Below are positions 16,686 to 26,428 of a stretch of DNA of 64,000 nucleotides, one piece after another; the first letter of the stretch is position 1, and every line of letters begins with the position of its first letter. The notes below the pieces were generated by a model. That model saw only the letters and a program-made list of their open reading frames with translations. It was not told where the DNA came from and searched no databases. Source of the DNA: Thermophagus xiamenensis. GTDB lineage: Bacteria > Bacteroidota > Bacteroidia > Bacteroidales > Marinilabiliaceae. The DNA lies in contig NZ_FONA01000010.1 in the NCBI RefSeq assembly GCF_900112795.1, positions 1-64,000 on the forward strand, given 5' to 3'. The translations under genes and the position numbers were made by a program.

Positions 16686-16992
16686 AGGATATTTATTTTC
16701 GTCAAGCTTTTTTGATCAAATTTAGTTGTTCTTCTTTGGAAAATGTAAGTGAGAGACTTGTGTGTTATGTTCAAACAAGTCTCTCACATCTATAGGTCTA
16801 TTTTATTTAAACGAGCATGAGCTATTATTAGGTGTGCTCCGTTGTAATCTTATTTAGTGCATTCGTCTATCTGCTGAATTTTTTCTCCAATCAAAGCATC
16901 CACTGGTTTTGAAATGAAGTTGATTAATTGGGTAGAAAACCATCAATCAGACACATATCTATGGTTCCATTCTTTCAACCTTTTTTTAATAA
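16686..16992. other. 307-bp convergent intergenic region
   Basis: Apart from the hairpin at 16749-16787, nothing is recognised between the acidic small protein and the convergent surface-protein gene. Confidence 0.5.
16749..16787 (+). terminator. Intrinsic terminator after the acidic-protein genes
   Basis: A perfect 13-bp stem, GTGAGAGACTTGT / ACAAGTCTCTCAC, encloses a 13-nt loop, followed within about 15 bp by TTTTATTT. It lies 64 bp past the stop codon at 16685. It may also end transcription arriving from the convergent gene at 16993. Confidence 0.75.
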
Positions 16993-18309
16993 TTAATTAT
17001 CATTCATCCGTTCCAATTTTCGTTGTATTTTCTTTATGGCCGATTCTATGGGTTGCTCTGGTTCGATGACATTATAATCACCCCAAAAATTTGGGTCTGA
17101 AAACCCTGATACTTCGTCTTCCAGAATTGCATTTATTTTCAGTCTTTCCGAGCCTTTAAAAGGTTTGTCTTCCGTATAGGCCCAGTCGGTTACTGCCATC
17201 TCAAGAGTAGTGTGATAATTGGTGTTGAATAATTTTCGCTTCCAATTTACTTTAAAGGATGCCTGACCTCTACTGTATCCAAAATACCATTTGCCATTTT
17301 TATCTTGACGGTACGTTACAATATATGATGCTTCAGTTGGATAAACCTTGGCACCAAGAGGTTTCTTTTTAATAAACATGCGGGATACTTCTTCTTTGTC
17401 TTCGGTGTTCATATTAAAAATTGCCTGAGTAATGGCCAGGTTTTGGGTATCGATATATAACCTTCCATAAAAGAGAGGGATTGTAATATTAGGCTTTTGC
17501 TCAAAACTCAGAACGTAAATTGTACGGTCTTCAATACGTGTTATGTTGCTGATTTTAAAATTATAATAATCAATGGTCGCTTTGTCAAACAACAAATAGG
17601 GGTCTTTCATGATATCTAACATTGTTGCAGTATAAGGTCCCCCTTGAAGTTTGAATACTAATGTATCCAGTTTGTTGTAGTCTGTACTTTTTCTCCCTAT
17701 TTTCAGACGTATTCTGTCTTCTTTAGGTTCATTGTAAGCTGGTTTATGAATTTCCACTACTGCTTCGGAAAGTGATACGTAGCTCCAGCCTTTTTTTATG
17801 GTTTCTCTGTAAAAGGCAGTCATCCTCGTCGGTTGATTGAGATAGTTCTCATCCCTGCGATTCATTACTGCTTTTATCAACAGATTTGGGTCCGACGGGA
17901 ATACACTTACCTCTACCAGAGGTACCGTTATCATTTTTAACTTAACTTTATAACGTTTATCTTTAAATGCACTGACAGGAACAAATTTCTTTTCGTATCC
18001 GATAAAGGAAAATCGAATGTCCTTATCTGTCATGTTTTTGGGTACTTTTAATAGAAAGTCCCCTTTGGAGTTACTTACAGTTGCAATATTGCTTTCTTCT
18101 ATCGTTATGGTTGCAAAGGGCAAAGGGGTACCGTTATCTTCATCTTCTACCGTACCACGAAGAAGAACATATTCCGTTGTATCATTTGGCTCTTGATCTT
18201 CATTAATAACAGATCCGTAAGCCATTTCAGGAAGTGACAGGAAGATTATGGCTGATAATACCAGAATCCACCGACAAAGTCTTTGGTAATTTTTTACTGA
18301 AGTTTTCAT
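16993..18309 (-). CDS. Exported protein with carboxypeptidase-regulatory-like domain
   Basis: 438 residues. A signal peptide is present (hydrophobic stretch about 13-30). Residues about 48-130 form a carboxypeptidase D regulatory-like beta-sandwich (LRGTVEDEDNGTPLPFATITIEES, then SNSKGDFLLKVP and RFSFIGYEKK), the domain found at the front of many Bacteroidetes surface and TonB-receptor proteins. The remaining 300 residues, rich in beta strands and aromatic residues, belong to a conserved Bacteroidetes type of unknown function that lacks a recognisable TonB barrel or catalytic motif. It is probably periplasmic or attached to the outer membrane. It is a single gene without operon partners. Confidence 0.75.
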   Translation of the reverse strand: MKTSVKNYQRLCRWILVLSAIIFLSLPEMAYGSVINEDQEPNDTTEYVLLRGTVEDEDNGTPLPFATITIEESNIATVSNSKGDFLLKVPKNMTDKDIRFSFIGYEKKFVPVSAFKDKRYKVKLKMITVPLVEVSVFPSDPNLLIKAVMNRRDENYLNQPTRMTAFYRETIKKGWSYVSLSEAVVEIHKPAYNEPKEDRIRLKIGRKSTDYNKLDTLVFKLQGGPYTATMLDIMKDPYLLFDKATIDYYNFKISNITRIEDRTIYVLSFEQKPNITIPLFYGRLYIDTQNLAITQAIFNMNTEDKEEVSRMFIKKKPLGAKVYPTEASYIVTYRQDKNGKWYFGYSRGQASFKVNWKRKLFNTNYHTTLEMAVTDWAYTEDKPFKGSERLKINAILEDEVSGFSDPNFWGDYNVIEPEQPIESAIKKIQRKLERMNDN

Positions 18310-18560
18310 GGCATCTTATTTTTTATTTGAAGTTTTTCTAATTGCTGATTAATTTTTCAGCCTTTTCAGTATTAAGACACCATGAATTTGTAAAACCCTT
18401 ATTCGCTTCCTTATTTAATGTACGAAAGGATGTTTCTGTTCTAATGTGTTTTGTAAGCTAAGGGCTTATGCACTGCAAAAATTATTGGAATTGTTTGAAT
18501 TTTTAATTTCCGAACTAATTGTTGAGGGTTTAACTCGTTTCGATTAGGAAAAACTTTATA

Positions 18561-19160
18561 CTAAACTAGAACCGTTTTATAGTATTGGTTTACGTCAGTG
18601 ACTTGCATCCCTGCTTCACGTGCTGCTTGCATCCCCAATATTCCATCTTCAAAAACCTGACATTGATGTGGAGGAATGCCCATTTGCTCAGCACAGGATA
18701 GAAAAGTTTCAGGATGGGGTTTCGGATGGGTAATGTCATCAGATGAGACAATTATATCAAAATATTTATCCATTTCTACCACTTTTAATGTCTCTTTTGC
18801 TACAGAACGCTGGCCCCCTGTTCCTACAGCCATCGGTAAGCGTCCGTGGTAGTTCCGGATAATTTCTGCAATGGGTTCTATTACTTTTGTTTGAGAAAGA
18901 GTAGACATAAAAAGTTCTTCCTTTTCATTACCAACCTTTTGTGGATCCATATTAGTCCCAAAAATTTGGTTTAATTTCTCTACAGTCTGATACAGAGGAA
19001 TCCCGGCAAGTTGCATAAACAACTCTTTGGTGAAATTGATTCCATAAGGTTCACATGTCTGTTTCCATGCTTGAAAATGTGCAGGCATAGTGTCAGCTAT
19101 GGTGCCATCTAAATCAAATATTAAACCTCGGGTAGTGGAATGTATCAGAATTTCGCACAT
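18561..19160 (-). CDS. HAD-superfamily phosphatase, beta-phosphoglucomutase-like
   Basis: 199-residue cytoplasmic HAD hydrolase of the subfamily with a helical cap. Motif I is IFDLDGT with nucleophile Asp16 and acid/base Asp18. Motif II is the GTGGQ segment, motif III is the lysine in ITHPKPHPETF, and motif IV is FEDGILGMQAA. The cap type and motif spacing resemble beta-phosphoglucomutase and YqaB-like fructose-1-phosphate phosphatases. The substrate cannot be assigned from sequence. It has no operon partner. Confidence 0.85.
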   Translation of the reverse strand: MCEILIHSTTRGLIFDLDGTIADTMPAHFQAWKQTCEPYGINFTKELFMQLAGIPLYQTVEKLNQIFGTNMDPQKVGNEKEELFMSTLSQTKVIEPIAEIIRNYHGRLPMAVGTGGQRSVAKETLKVVEMDKYFDIIVSSDDITHPKPHPETFLSCAEQMGIPPHQCQVFEDGILGMQAAREAGMQVTDVNQYYKTVLV

Positions 19161-19799
19161 AAGACTGGTTTTATCTATAATCTTGGTTGAGGCAACAAAT
19201 ATAAGGATTACTTCAGTATTCTTTATTTTACACTTATTTAAAGGCTGTTAATATTGTTCAATGAAGATGAATTTTGTAATGAACTGTAAGAATTAGTTTG
19301 AAATTTTTGCTTTTTCGTCAAAAATGCTCTTTTTTTGGTGACCAATTACAGAGGATTTTGACACTATGGAGATGCAGAATCCGGAAGTAAGAGTATCTCT
19401 TCTTTCGAAAAAGATTAACTCAGTTTTATGAGTTTCGTCCGGGTATGGAACTTTAATTTTACTTCGGCAACAAGTATCTGTGCCTGGTATTTAGCCCTTT
19501 GGGGATTTTGTCATTCTTTTAATGTATTGATTTAATCAGGTTGATGTTTTCCTTATTCTTTCCTGTACATTAAGGAACGCTTAGGGATCCCTTTTTGAAT
19601 TTTGTTTGCTAAATAACAATATAATCGGAGTTGGATTTGACTCTTATATAATATTTTGAAATATTTTAATTGTTTGTTAATGTGTATATTGCATAGATTT
19701 TAGTTTAAATGCATGCATGTTTTGTGGCAAAAAACCGCTAAATGGTTTTGTTGTAAAATGTCCGAATAGAAACCCAAATTTTAGACTTATTTCATTATT
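19161..19799. other. 639-bp divergent intergenic region
   Basis: No gene, repeat or structured RNA was recognised between the HAD gene and the XRE-cupin gene. Both flanking genes point away from it, so it should hold both promoters, but I could not place a convincing -33/-7 pair. Confidence 0.5.
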
Positions 19800-20366
19800 A
19801 TGAAACCTGGAGAAAAGATTAAATTACAGCGAGACATTAAGGAGCTCACTCTATCCGAGGTAGCACAAAATGCTCAGATCGAAGAAAAACTTCTTGTTGA
19901 CATTGAAAAGGGTGAAGTAGATCCACCTCTTGGCATTTTGATAAAACTTGCCAAGGTGCTTGGGGTAAGGCCGGGAACTTTCCTTGATGACCAGCAGGAA
20001 AAGGGAGTTGTGGTCACCAAAAAAGGTGAAGAAAAGAGTCTTAGTAAAATGAATGCCTCCGGAAATCACGAAGTTGAAAACCTGGCTTATCTGTCTCTTG
20101 CTCGTCAGAAAAGCAACCGAAACATGGACCCCTTTCTTATTGAAGTCTTGCCCGACCATGAGTCATCCCGACAAACATTCTCGGCTCATGAGGGTGAAGA
20201 ATTTATCTACGTATTAAAAGGAAGTATTGAAGTTATTTATGGTAAAGAAGTCTATCATTTGGAAACAGGTGATAGTATCTATTACGATTCTATTATCGAC
20301 CACAGAGTCAAATCATTAAATAATGATAAAGCCTTGGTGCTTGCTGTGGTTTATTTGCCGGTTTAA
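19800..20366 (+). CDS. XRE-family regulator with C-terminal cupin domain
   Basis: 188 residues. Residues 1-65 are an XRE helix-turn-helix (GEKIKLQRDIKELTLSEVAQ, with LLVDIEKGEVDPPLGILIKLAKVL). Residues about 115-186 are a small cupin barrel (HEGEEFIYVLKGSIEV, then LETGDSIYYDSIIDHRV). This two-domain form is a common repressor or activator type, sensing a small ligand in the cupin. It precedes an acyl-CoA synthetase gene by 24 bp on the same strand, suggesting it regulates that gene and senses a related carboxylate or CoA-ester; this is inference. The histidines of the cupin are partly conserved. Confidence 0.88.
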   Translation: MKPGEKIKLQRDIKELTLSEVAQNAQIEEKLLVDIEKGEVDPPLGILIKLAKVLGVRPGTFLDDQQEKGVVVTKKGEEKSLSKMNASGNHEVENLAYLSLARQKSNRNMDPFLIEVLPDHESSRQTFSAHEGEEFIYVLKGSIEVIYGKEVYHLETGDSIYYDSIIDHRVKSLNNDKALVLAVVYLPV

Positions 20367-20390
20367 TTCACTTCCTCAATCTTTTAAATT

Positions 20391-22040
20391 ATGTCTAATA
20401 CGTTTCAACCGATAGAAGATACATTGGGCCAATTGCTTGAGCAATGGGCCGACAAATTACCTGATCACGATTTTATGGTTTATCCCGATCGTGGGCTTAG
20501 GTTTTCTTACAGCGAATTTAACCAACGTGTCGATAATCTGGCCAAAGGCCTCATGGCTATTGGTGTTCAAAAAGGGGATAAAGTGGGGATTTGGGCTAAT
20601 AATGTCCCGGATTGGACTACTTTAATGTTCGCTACAGCCAAAATCGGGGCTGTATTGGTCACTATTAACACCAATTATAAACTTGCTGAACTTGAATTTT
20701 TGATTAAAAATGCTGATCTCAACACTCTGTGTTTAATTGATGGATATAGGGATAGCGACTATGTAGATATGATTTTTCAGTTAGTTCCCGAATTAAAAAC
20801 TGCCCCCCGAGGAAAACTTAAAAGTAAAAAATTTCCACAATTACGAAACGTGGTTTTTTTAGGTCCACAAAAACATCGGGGAATGTATAATACACCTGAG
20901 CTGCTTTTGTTGGGAACGCAAGTGGATGATATGGAACTGCTTAAAAGAAAAAGTGAAGTCTCTTGTCATGATGTGGTTAATATGCAGTATACTTCAGGTA
21001 CAACAGGCTTCCCTAAAGGGGTTATGTTGACGCATTTCAATATTGTTAACAATGGAAAGGGTATTGGCGACAATATGCAATATACGCCTGATGATCGGCT
21101 TTTATTGTGTGTGCCATTGTTCCATTGTTTTGGATGTGTGCTTGGAGTCTGTGCCGTTATTACTCATGGTGTGAGCATGGTAATTACAGAGGATTTTGAT
21201 CCTCTCAGAGTCTTAGCTGCTGTTCAAAAAGAAAAATGCACTTCTATTTATGGGGTCCCCACTATGTTTATAGCCGAAATGAACCATCCGATGTTTGATA
21301 TGTTCGATCTCTCATCATTACGAACAGGTATTATGGCCGGTTCTCTTTGCCCCATAGAAACCATGAAGCAGGTCATGACAAAAATGAATTGTCGGGATAT
21401 TATCATTGTTTATGGTCTTACGGAGGCTTCACCTGGAATGACAACTACCCATATAGATGATTCACCCGAAATCAGGGCAACTACAGTAGGTAAAGAATTG
21501 CCCGGAGTTGAGGTTAAAATTTTTGACCCAGATACCGGTGAGGAATTGGGACCTAATCAACAGGGTGAAATTTGTTGCAGAGGATACAATGTGATGAAAG
21601 GGTATTATAATGATCCACAGGCTACCCGTGAGGCTATCGACGAAGATGGATGGTTGCATTCGGGCGACCTGGCTGTCAAAACCGAAGATGGCTATTATAA
21701 AATTACCGGTAGAATTAAGGATATGATTATTCGTGGTGGCGAAAATATTTATCCCAGAGAAATTGAGAATTTTCTTTACAATATGCCGGAAATCGAAATG
21801 GTTGAAGTAGTAGGGTTGCCCGATGAAAAATATGGGGAGATCGTTGGTGCTTTTATTAAATTAAAAGAAGGTGCTTTCCTTACCGAAGAAGAAGTTCGGG
21901 ATTTTTGCAGAGGAAAAATTGCCCGTTATAAAATCCCAAAACACGTATTTTTTGTTGATGATTTTCCCAAAACAGCTAGCGGAAAGATTCAAAAATACAA
22001 GCTCAGGGAATTGGGCGCTCAGTTGATTGCGTCAAAGTAG
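20391..22040 (+). CDS. Acyl-CoA synthetase / AMP-dependent ligase
   Basis: 549-residue ANL-superfamily enzyme activating a carboxylic acid (probably a medium- or long-chain fatty acid) to acyl-CoA. Motifs: P-loop [17 protein letters not shown]5 [13 protein letters not shown]7 [17 protein letters not shown]8 hinge [20 protein letters not shown], and A10 [12 protein letters not shown] with the catalytic lysine. Unlike the larger ligase at 7614-9521, it has the complete A10 motif. It is translated from the same transcript as the XRE-cupin regulator 24 bp upstream and ends at a strong terminator. Chain-length preference cannot be read. Confidence 0.9.
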   Translation: MSNTFQPIEDTLGQLLEQWADKLPDHDFMVYPDRGLRFSYSEFNQRVDNLAKGLMAIGVQKGDKVGIWANNVPDWTTLMFATAKIGAVLVTINTNYKLAELEFLIKNADLNTLCLIDGYRDSDYVDMIFQLVPELKTAPRGKLKSKKFPQLRNVVFLGPQKHRGMYNTPELLLLGTQVDDMELLKRKSEVSCHDVVNMQYTSGTTGFPKGVMLTHFNIVNNGKGIGDNMQYTPDDRLLLCVPLFHCFGCVLGVCAVITHGVSMVITEDFDPLRVLAAVQKEKCTSIYGVPTMFIAEMNHPMFDMFDLSSLRTGIMAGSLCPIETMKQVMTKMNCRDIIIVYGLTEASPGMTTTHIDDSPEIRATTVGKELPGVEVKIFDPDTGEELGPNQQGEICCRGYNVMKGYYNDPQATREAIDEDGWLHSGDLAVKTEDGYYKITGRIKDMIIRGGENIYPREIENFLYNMPEIEMVEVVGLPDEKYGEIVGAFIKLKEGAFLTEEEVRDFCRGKIARYKIPKHVFFVDDFPKTASGKIQKYKLRELGAQLIASK

Positions 22041-22070
22041 TGATTAAGTTTAATCCGTGATTGAATTTTC

Positions 22071-22116
22071 TTTTCCTGCTGTTCCGCCACTAGGCGAAAT
22101 GGCAGGAAAATTTTTG
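22071..22116 (+). terminator. Intrinsic terminator of the XRE-cupin/acyl-CoA synthetase operon
   Basis: The outer stem TTTTCCTGC / GCAGGAAAA contains an inner stem TTCCGCC / GGCGAAA. The structure is followed by TTTTT, 30 bp after the synthetase stop codon. Confidence 0.85.
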
Positions 22117-22286
22117 CTATGAGTTTTCAATTTTTAAAGATTGAGAAGGAAGAGGATAGGCTTTTAATTTTTTTTTGTTTATTAGATCGGGCTTGGATAT
22201 TTTCCATTCAAAAAAAAGAAAAATATTGATTTTAGTAAATGGCACCCTTTTTATTAATTAGTTGGGTATATTGACTCATAGTCAAT

Positions 22287-23375
22287 TTAGACTTTGCTTT
22301 TATCTCCACTGAAATAAAAACAGGTCCCTTTATTCAGTTCCGATTCAAACCAAATTTTACCGCCTAATAGTTTGGCTATTTTTGAGGCTATGGTTAATCC
22401 CACACCAATCCCGGGATAGAATTTCGTTTGGCTGGGAGAAACTTTTTCAAATGCATTGAATATTATTTTTTGTTTTTCCGGAGGAATCCCAACACCGGTA
22501 TCTTTAACAAAAAAGATCGGCGCGCCTTTTTCATCCAAATAACATCCAAATTCTACCGACCCCGTTTCGGTAAACTTTATGGCATTGTTTATTAAATGGA
22601 TTAGAATTTCCTTCAAAAAGGATAAATTGAATTTAATGTGGTAATTGGATGGTAAATTCATTTTATGATACAGGGCAATATGCTCTTTTTGATAGTTTGC
22701 CCGCATTTTTTTTGCTCGATCCGTTAATTCCTGACAAAGTTTTTGAGGATCTAATTCTTCATTCTCTATATCAGAAAATTCTCCCGATTCTATTTTTGAA
22801 AGGTTTAGTAATGAATCCACTAAATGCAGCAACTCATCTGTTTTAGAATGTAATAGTGCCGCAAATTTCATTTTGTCTTCATTTGATAAATCAGAATAGA
22901 TCAAGATTTCTGAAAGGCCCTGAATGGCATTTAGCGGTGTCCGAATCTCATGCGATATATTCCTTATAAATTCTTCTTTGATTTTTTCATGCGACGAAGC
23001 ATTTTCCGTTTTAATAAGATCTTTGGTGCGTAATTGTCCTAGTGTCCCTATAAGCTTATCCTGAGATAAGACACCGTAAAAGTTTTGGTTTTGATCCAAT
23101 ACCGGAAGAGCCGGAAGCTTGGTGGTGAAAAGTAAATTCATGGCCTGATCGATGGTCGAATCAGGTGATAAACTGGGCTTGGGTAATAAACAATCTGCCA
23201 CTAGTTTTTTCTTTCGTGCCAATACATCAGAAACCGTTAGCATCCCCATGTATTTGTCGCTTTCTTCCATTACAATGAAAAAGCGCCGATTGATTAATTC
23301 TTCCTCGATTTCATTGACACCTTTAAAGGGTGCCGTTTTGGGGTAGTTCTTTTCGATGTAAGGTCTTATTAACAT
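22287..23375 (-). CDS. Soluble histidine kinase with N-terminal CBS pair
   Basis: 362 residues with no membrane segment. Residues about 5-118 look like a tandem CBS pair, with repeats around MGMLTVSDVL and YGVLSQDKLIG. The kinase core follows: H-box RNISHEIRTPL with His142, N-box HLINNAIKFTETG, G1 DTGVGIP and G2 GIGVGLTIA. CBS pairs commonly bind adenosyl nucleotides, so an intracellular nucleotide input is plausible. A TTG at 23399 would add 8 residues and overlap the upstream gene. The ATG at 23375, 7 bp after that gene's stop, is preferred. No response regulator is adjacent. Confidence 0.85.
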   Translation of the reverse strand: MLIRPYIEKNYPKTAPFKGVNEIEEELINRRFFIVMEESDKYMGMLTVSDVLARKKKLVADCLLPKPSLSPDSTIDQAMNLLFTTKLPALPVLDQNQNFYGVLSQDKLIGTLGQLRTKDLIKTENASSHEKIKEEFIRNISHEIRTPLNAIQGLSEILIYSDLSNEDKMKFAALLHSKTDELLHLVDSLLNLSKIESGEFSDIENEELDPQKLCQELTDRAKKMRANYQKEHIALYHKMNLPSNYHIKFNLSFLKEILIHLINNAIKFTETGSVEFGCYLDEKGAPIFFVKDTGVGIPPEKQKIIFNAFEKVSPSQTKFYPGIGVGLTIASKIAKLLGGKIWFESELNKGTCFYFSGDKSKV

Positions 23376-23382
23376 ATGAAAA

Positions 23383-23730
23383 TCATATTTCCAAATCAAT
23401 TATTTCGTAATCAATTTTTAATTTGAATTCTACTCTAAGTATTTCGGATGGCGAAATATACGGAAAAACTTTATCTTTTAATATCTCTATTACTTTTTCT
23501 GCTTCAATTTTTTTTAATATATTTCTATTAATGTATACAGCTTCTATATTGGGATCCTCTACTTCTATGGTCGCAAATTCGTTGGGAACAAGTATGTCAA
23601 ATAGTTTCGACATGCCTATCTTGCCTTGGGGCGACTTTTTCCCTATTACCAATATGTCTTCAAATGGTGGAAATTTTATCTCCTCGAATCCTAATTTTAT
23701 CCTATATCTTAATGTTGTATCCTGTTCCAT
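23383..23730 (-). CDS. Hypothetical protein upstream of the CBS-kinase
   Basis: 115 residues, no signal peptide or membrane segment. Hydrophobic and charged residues alternate in a way that suggests an alpha/beta fold (RYRIKLGFEEIKFPPFEDILVIG, with FATIEVEDPNIEAVYINRNI and a C-terminal RVEFKLKIDYEI). No family is recognised. Its stop codon lies 7 bp before the start of the CBS-domain histidine kinase, so the two are almost certainly co-expressed, and it may be a partner or modulator of the kinase. Confidence 0.65.
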   Translation of the reverse strand: MEQDTTLRYRIKLGFEEIKFPPFEDILVIGKKSPQGKIGMSKLFDILVPNEFATIEVEDPNIEAVYINRNILKKIEAEKVIEILKDKVFPYISPSEILRVEFKLKIDYEIIDLEI

Positions 23731-23934
23731 CTTCTAAATTATCTATTTTTTATTAAGTTGGTGTGGATTTATCAATAAAATAATATATGGTTACATACAG
23801 CAAATTGGTTTAATGGTTAAATTCCTCATTTCGTTGTTGTAGAATGATCTCATACGAGTTCAATTGCTCTCTTGTTTCAGAATATTGGAAAAATAATGCT
23901 TTAATTTTTGTCTTCTCCTTTTTTATTTTGATAA

Positions 23935-25077
23935 TTATCCCATTCGCCTTTTATAATCCTCATAATCGAATTCCCGCAGAAGCTTTAAGCCACTGTCTTC
24001 ATTCCATATAGCTATTGATGGATGGGGGACGCCATTAAACATGGTTGTCTTTACTATTGTATAATGAATCATATCTTCAAATACTATTCGGTCACCGGGT
24101 TTTAGCGGTTCATCAAAACTCCAATCTCCCACAAAATCACCTGCCAGACAGCTGTTGCCGCCCATCCGGTAAGTGGGTAAGCCTTCTACCGGTTGCTGGT
24201 GGGCACCTCTTATCTCGGGTTTGTATGGCATCTCCAGACAATCAGGCATGTGGGCCGTAAAACTAACATTCAATATGGCCGTCTGTATTCCGTTATTATT
24301 TACTATATCCGCTACTTCTGCTACCAATACGCCTGTTTGCCAGGCAAAGGCGCTTCCTGGCTCCAGTATCACATGTAAACCCCACTTTTCTTTAAACCTT
24401 TTCAGTGTTTTTATTAAATGTTCTACATCATAATCTTTTCGTGTTATCAGATGGCCACCGCCCATATTTATCCAATCTATTTGTTTTAAATAGTGGCCAA
24501 ATTTTTCTTCAACATTCTTAAGTACTTTTTCCAGCTCATAACTTGATGATTCACAAAGCGCATGGAAATGCAAGCCTTCTATTCCCTCCGGTAATTCTTC
24601 CGGCATTTGATTGTCCGGAATTCCTAATCTTGACCCTGGAGTACAGGGATTGTATAAATCGGTTTTAACACCTGAATATCCCGGATTTATTCGCAATCCG
24701 GCCGAAATGTGTTTGTCACTTTTTTGCAAAAAATCTCGAAATCGATGATATTGATTCACAGAGTTAAAGGTGATGTGGCTGCTATAGCGCATTATTGTTG
24801 GAAATTCTTTTTCAGTATAGGCCGGACTATAGGTGTGTGCCGGACTTCCCATCTCTTCAAAGGCTAAGCGTGCCTCATGAACCGAGCTCGCCGTGGCCCC
24901 TTTTACATATTCCCGTATTATCGGAAACGTGGGCCATAATGCGAAGGCTTTGAATGCAAGTATTATTTCTATATCGGCTTCAGTGCCTACGTATTGTATC
25001 AATTCCAAATTTCGGCGTAATAACTTTTCTTCAACCACATAACATGGGGTTGGTACTTGACTTATTTCTATTCCCAT
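23935..25077 (-). CDS. nspC: Carboxynorspermidine decarboxylase
   Basis: 380-residue PLP-dependent alanine-racemase-fold decarboxylase converting carboxy(nor)spermidine to (nor)spermidine. The PLP lysine is Lys43 in LAFKAFALW. Other conserved features are the GGGHLITRKDYD segment, EPGSAFAWQTG and the GNSCLAGDF cysteine motif contributed across the dimer. The N-terminal TPCYVVEEKLL start is typical. Its pathway partner, a carboxynorspermidine-synthase-type dehydrogenase, is encoded 10 kb away at 35364-36557, so the usual pair is split. Together they form the aspartate-semialdehyde route to spermidine-like polyamines. Confidence 0.93.
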   Translation of the reverse strand: MGIEISQVPTPCYVVEEKLLRRNLELIQYVGTEADIEIILAFKAFALWPTFPIIREYVKGATASSVHEARLAFEEMGSPAHTYSPAYTEKEFPTIMRYSSHITFNSVNQYHRFRDFLQKSDKHISAGLRINPGYSGVKTDLYNPCTPGSRLGIPDNQMPEELPEGIEGLHFHALCESSSYELEKVLKNVEEKFGHYLKQIDWINMGGGHLITRKDYDVEHLIKTLKRFKEKWGLHVILEPGSAFAWQTGVLVAEVADIVNNNGIQTAILNVSFTAHMPDCLEMPYKPEIRGAHQQPVEGLPTYRMGGNSCLAGDFVGDWSFDEPLKPGDRIVFEDMIHYTIVKTTMFNGVPHPSIAIWNEDSGLKLLREFDYEDYKRRMG

Positions 25078-25654
25078 TTCTTATTAATTCAGCGGTTCTT
25101 CTTTGCTAATTTTTCAAACAAATATAACTGAGTTTCGTTTGATCACAAATTTTTCATTGCAATTAAATTTATTTTTGAGGCTTTTTGAATTTTAGCTATT
25201 TTCAATCAAATAATTGTTAACCAGAAATAATAGTTAGGTTAAAAAACAAAGTAATGTTCCATCAATTGATGAAGGTCTGCTATCACTAACTCATGTATAA
25301 AAGTACAGAGGTAGAAGTGCACAGGCTAAAGTAGCATTTTTCAATTTTTGCCTTTTGATTTGATGGCCTGCAGGATATTGCCTTCGAAAGAGTTAATACC
25401 AGGCTTTTATGTTTCCTTATAAGCTCTGTCGAATACGGTTTAGAAGTGAGCGTGGCCCATAATGGGTTTTAAACTAAATATATAAGTTTAATTTATGGGA
25501 ATATTAATATGAATTTATTGCACAAACTGTAGGAGAGGGGACTTGGTCTTTTGTCCTAAGTTCTTTGTGCCCTGTTTGGTTCAGAATAATTTTTTCAGAA
25601 AAAGTAAACAAAACTCAGTTTGTATCAATTTTAGGACAACGTAAATTTTATGCC
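25078..25654. other. 577-bp intergenic region upstream of nspC
   Basis: No gene is supported. It contains one copy of a dispersed element (25297-25330) also found upstream of the second polyamine gene at 36871-36903. The rest is AT-rich without recognisable signals. Confidence 0.55.
25297..25330. repeat. Dispersed 34-bp element, copy 1 (upstream of nspC)
   Basis: It reads ATAAAAG then ACAGAGG then TAGAAGTGCACAGGC, and matches positions 36871-36903 at most columns, including 14 identical bases AGAAGTGCACAGGC. A weaker second block of similarity (GATTTGATGGCCTGCAGG here, GATTGAATGGCTTGAAG there) follows in both places. It is non-coding, and its role is unknown. Confidence 0.6.
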
Positions 25655-26428
25655 CTATAGTGAATGTTCCTCACCGGAAAAATAATTCATAAGTACTGGT
25701 TTCATCGTCTTACTAACGGGAATGCTTTGCCCGCCCACTTTGACCATATTCCCATTAATTTCCGATATCTTATCCAGGGCTACTATGTATGATTTATGTA
25801 TCCGCATAAATTGGTCAGATGGAAGTTCTTTTTCTAATTTCTTCAAAGAAAATAAACCCATATATTTTGATGAGGTACTATGAAATATTACATATTCCAA
25901 TGCCCCTTCGATAAATAAGATATCTTTGTATAAGAGTTTAACTATTTTACGCTCCGATTTAACGAGGATAAAATTTTTATCTTCATTTTTAGAAAGAGGT
26001 TCAGCACTATTAGCTTTTTGTGGTAATTCTACTGTTTTTAGCCTTTGACGATAATTGAGAATGGTGGTGATTTTATTTACTGCCTTTATAAAACGAGGGA
26101 AAGAGACGGGTTTTAGTAAATATTCTACGGCATTAACTTCAAATCCCTGGACTGCATATTGGGGATATGCTGTTACGAAAACAATGAGTGGTGACGAGGG
26201 AAAAGTGAGGTTTTTAATAAAGTCCATCCCCGACATATCCGGCATTTCTATGTCTGTAAAAATTACGTCTATTTCACCTTTCGATATGGTATTAATGGCT
26301 GCCATGGGCGTATCAAAGGATGCTACCAAATTAAACTGAGGTATCTTGGAAATATAGTCGGCCATAAGTTTTCGCGCCAGATATTCATCGTCGATAACTA
26401 CACAGTTGTACTTGCCCTCTTCTGTCAT
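25655..26428 (-). CDS. LytTR-family response regulator
   Basis: 257-residue two-component response regulator. The receiver domain (8-125) carries acidic pocket DD13-14, phosphoacceptor Asp59 in FTDIEMPDMSG, the TAYPQYAVQGFEV segment and LLKPVSFPRF. The C-terminal LytTR DNA-binding domain (about 155-250) has the typical FIEGALEYVIFHS and MRIHKSYIVALDKI motifs. LytTR proteins bind pairs of direct repeats spaced by about two helical turns. Its start codon overlaps the kinase stop in a TAATG arrangement, indicating translational coupling. The nearest divergent target is the efflux operon beginning at 27881. Confidence 0.93.
   Translation of the reverse strand: MTEEGKYNCVVIDDEYLARKLMADYISKIPQFNLVASFDTPMAAINTISKGEIDVIFTDIEMPDMSGMDFIKNLTFPSSPLIVFVTAYPQYAVQGFEVNAVEYLLKPVSFPRFIKAVNKITTILNYRQRLKTVELPQKANSAEPLSKNEDKNFILVKSERKIVKLLYKDILFIEGALEYVIFHSTSSKYMGLFSLKKLEKELPSDQFMRIHKSYIVALDKISEINGNMVKVGGQSIPVSKTMKPVLMNYFSGEEHSL

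Noticed and set aside
16513-16725. 70-codon frame overlapping the acidic small protein
   Set aside because: It is a methionine-rich frame shadow of the Asp/Glu codon runs (GATGAT read out of phase).
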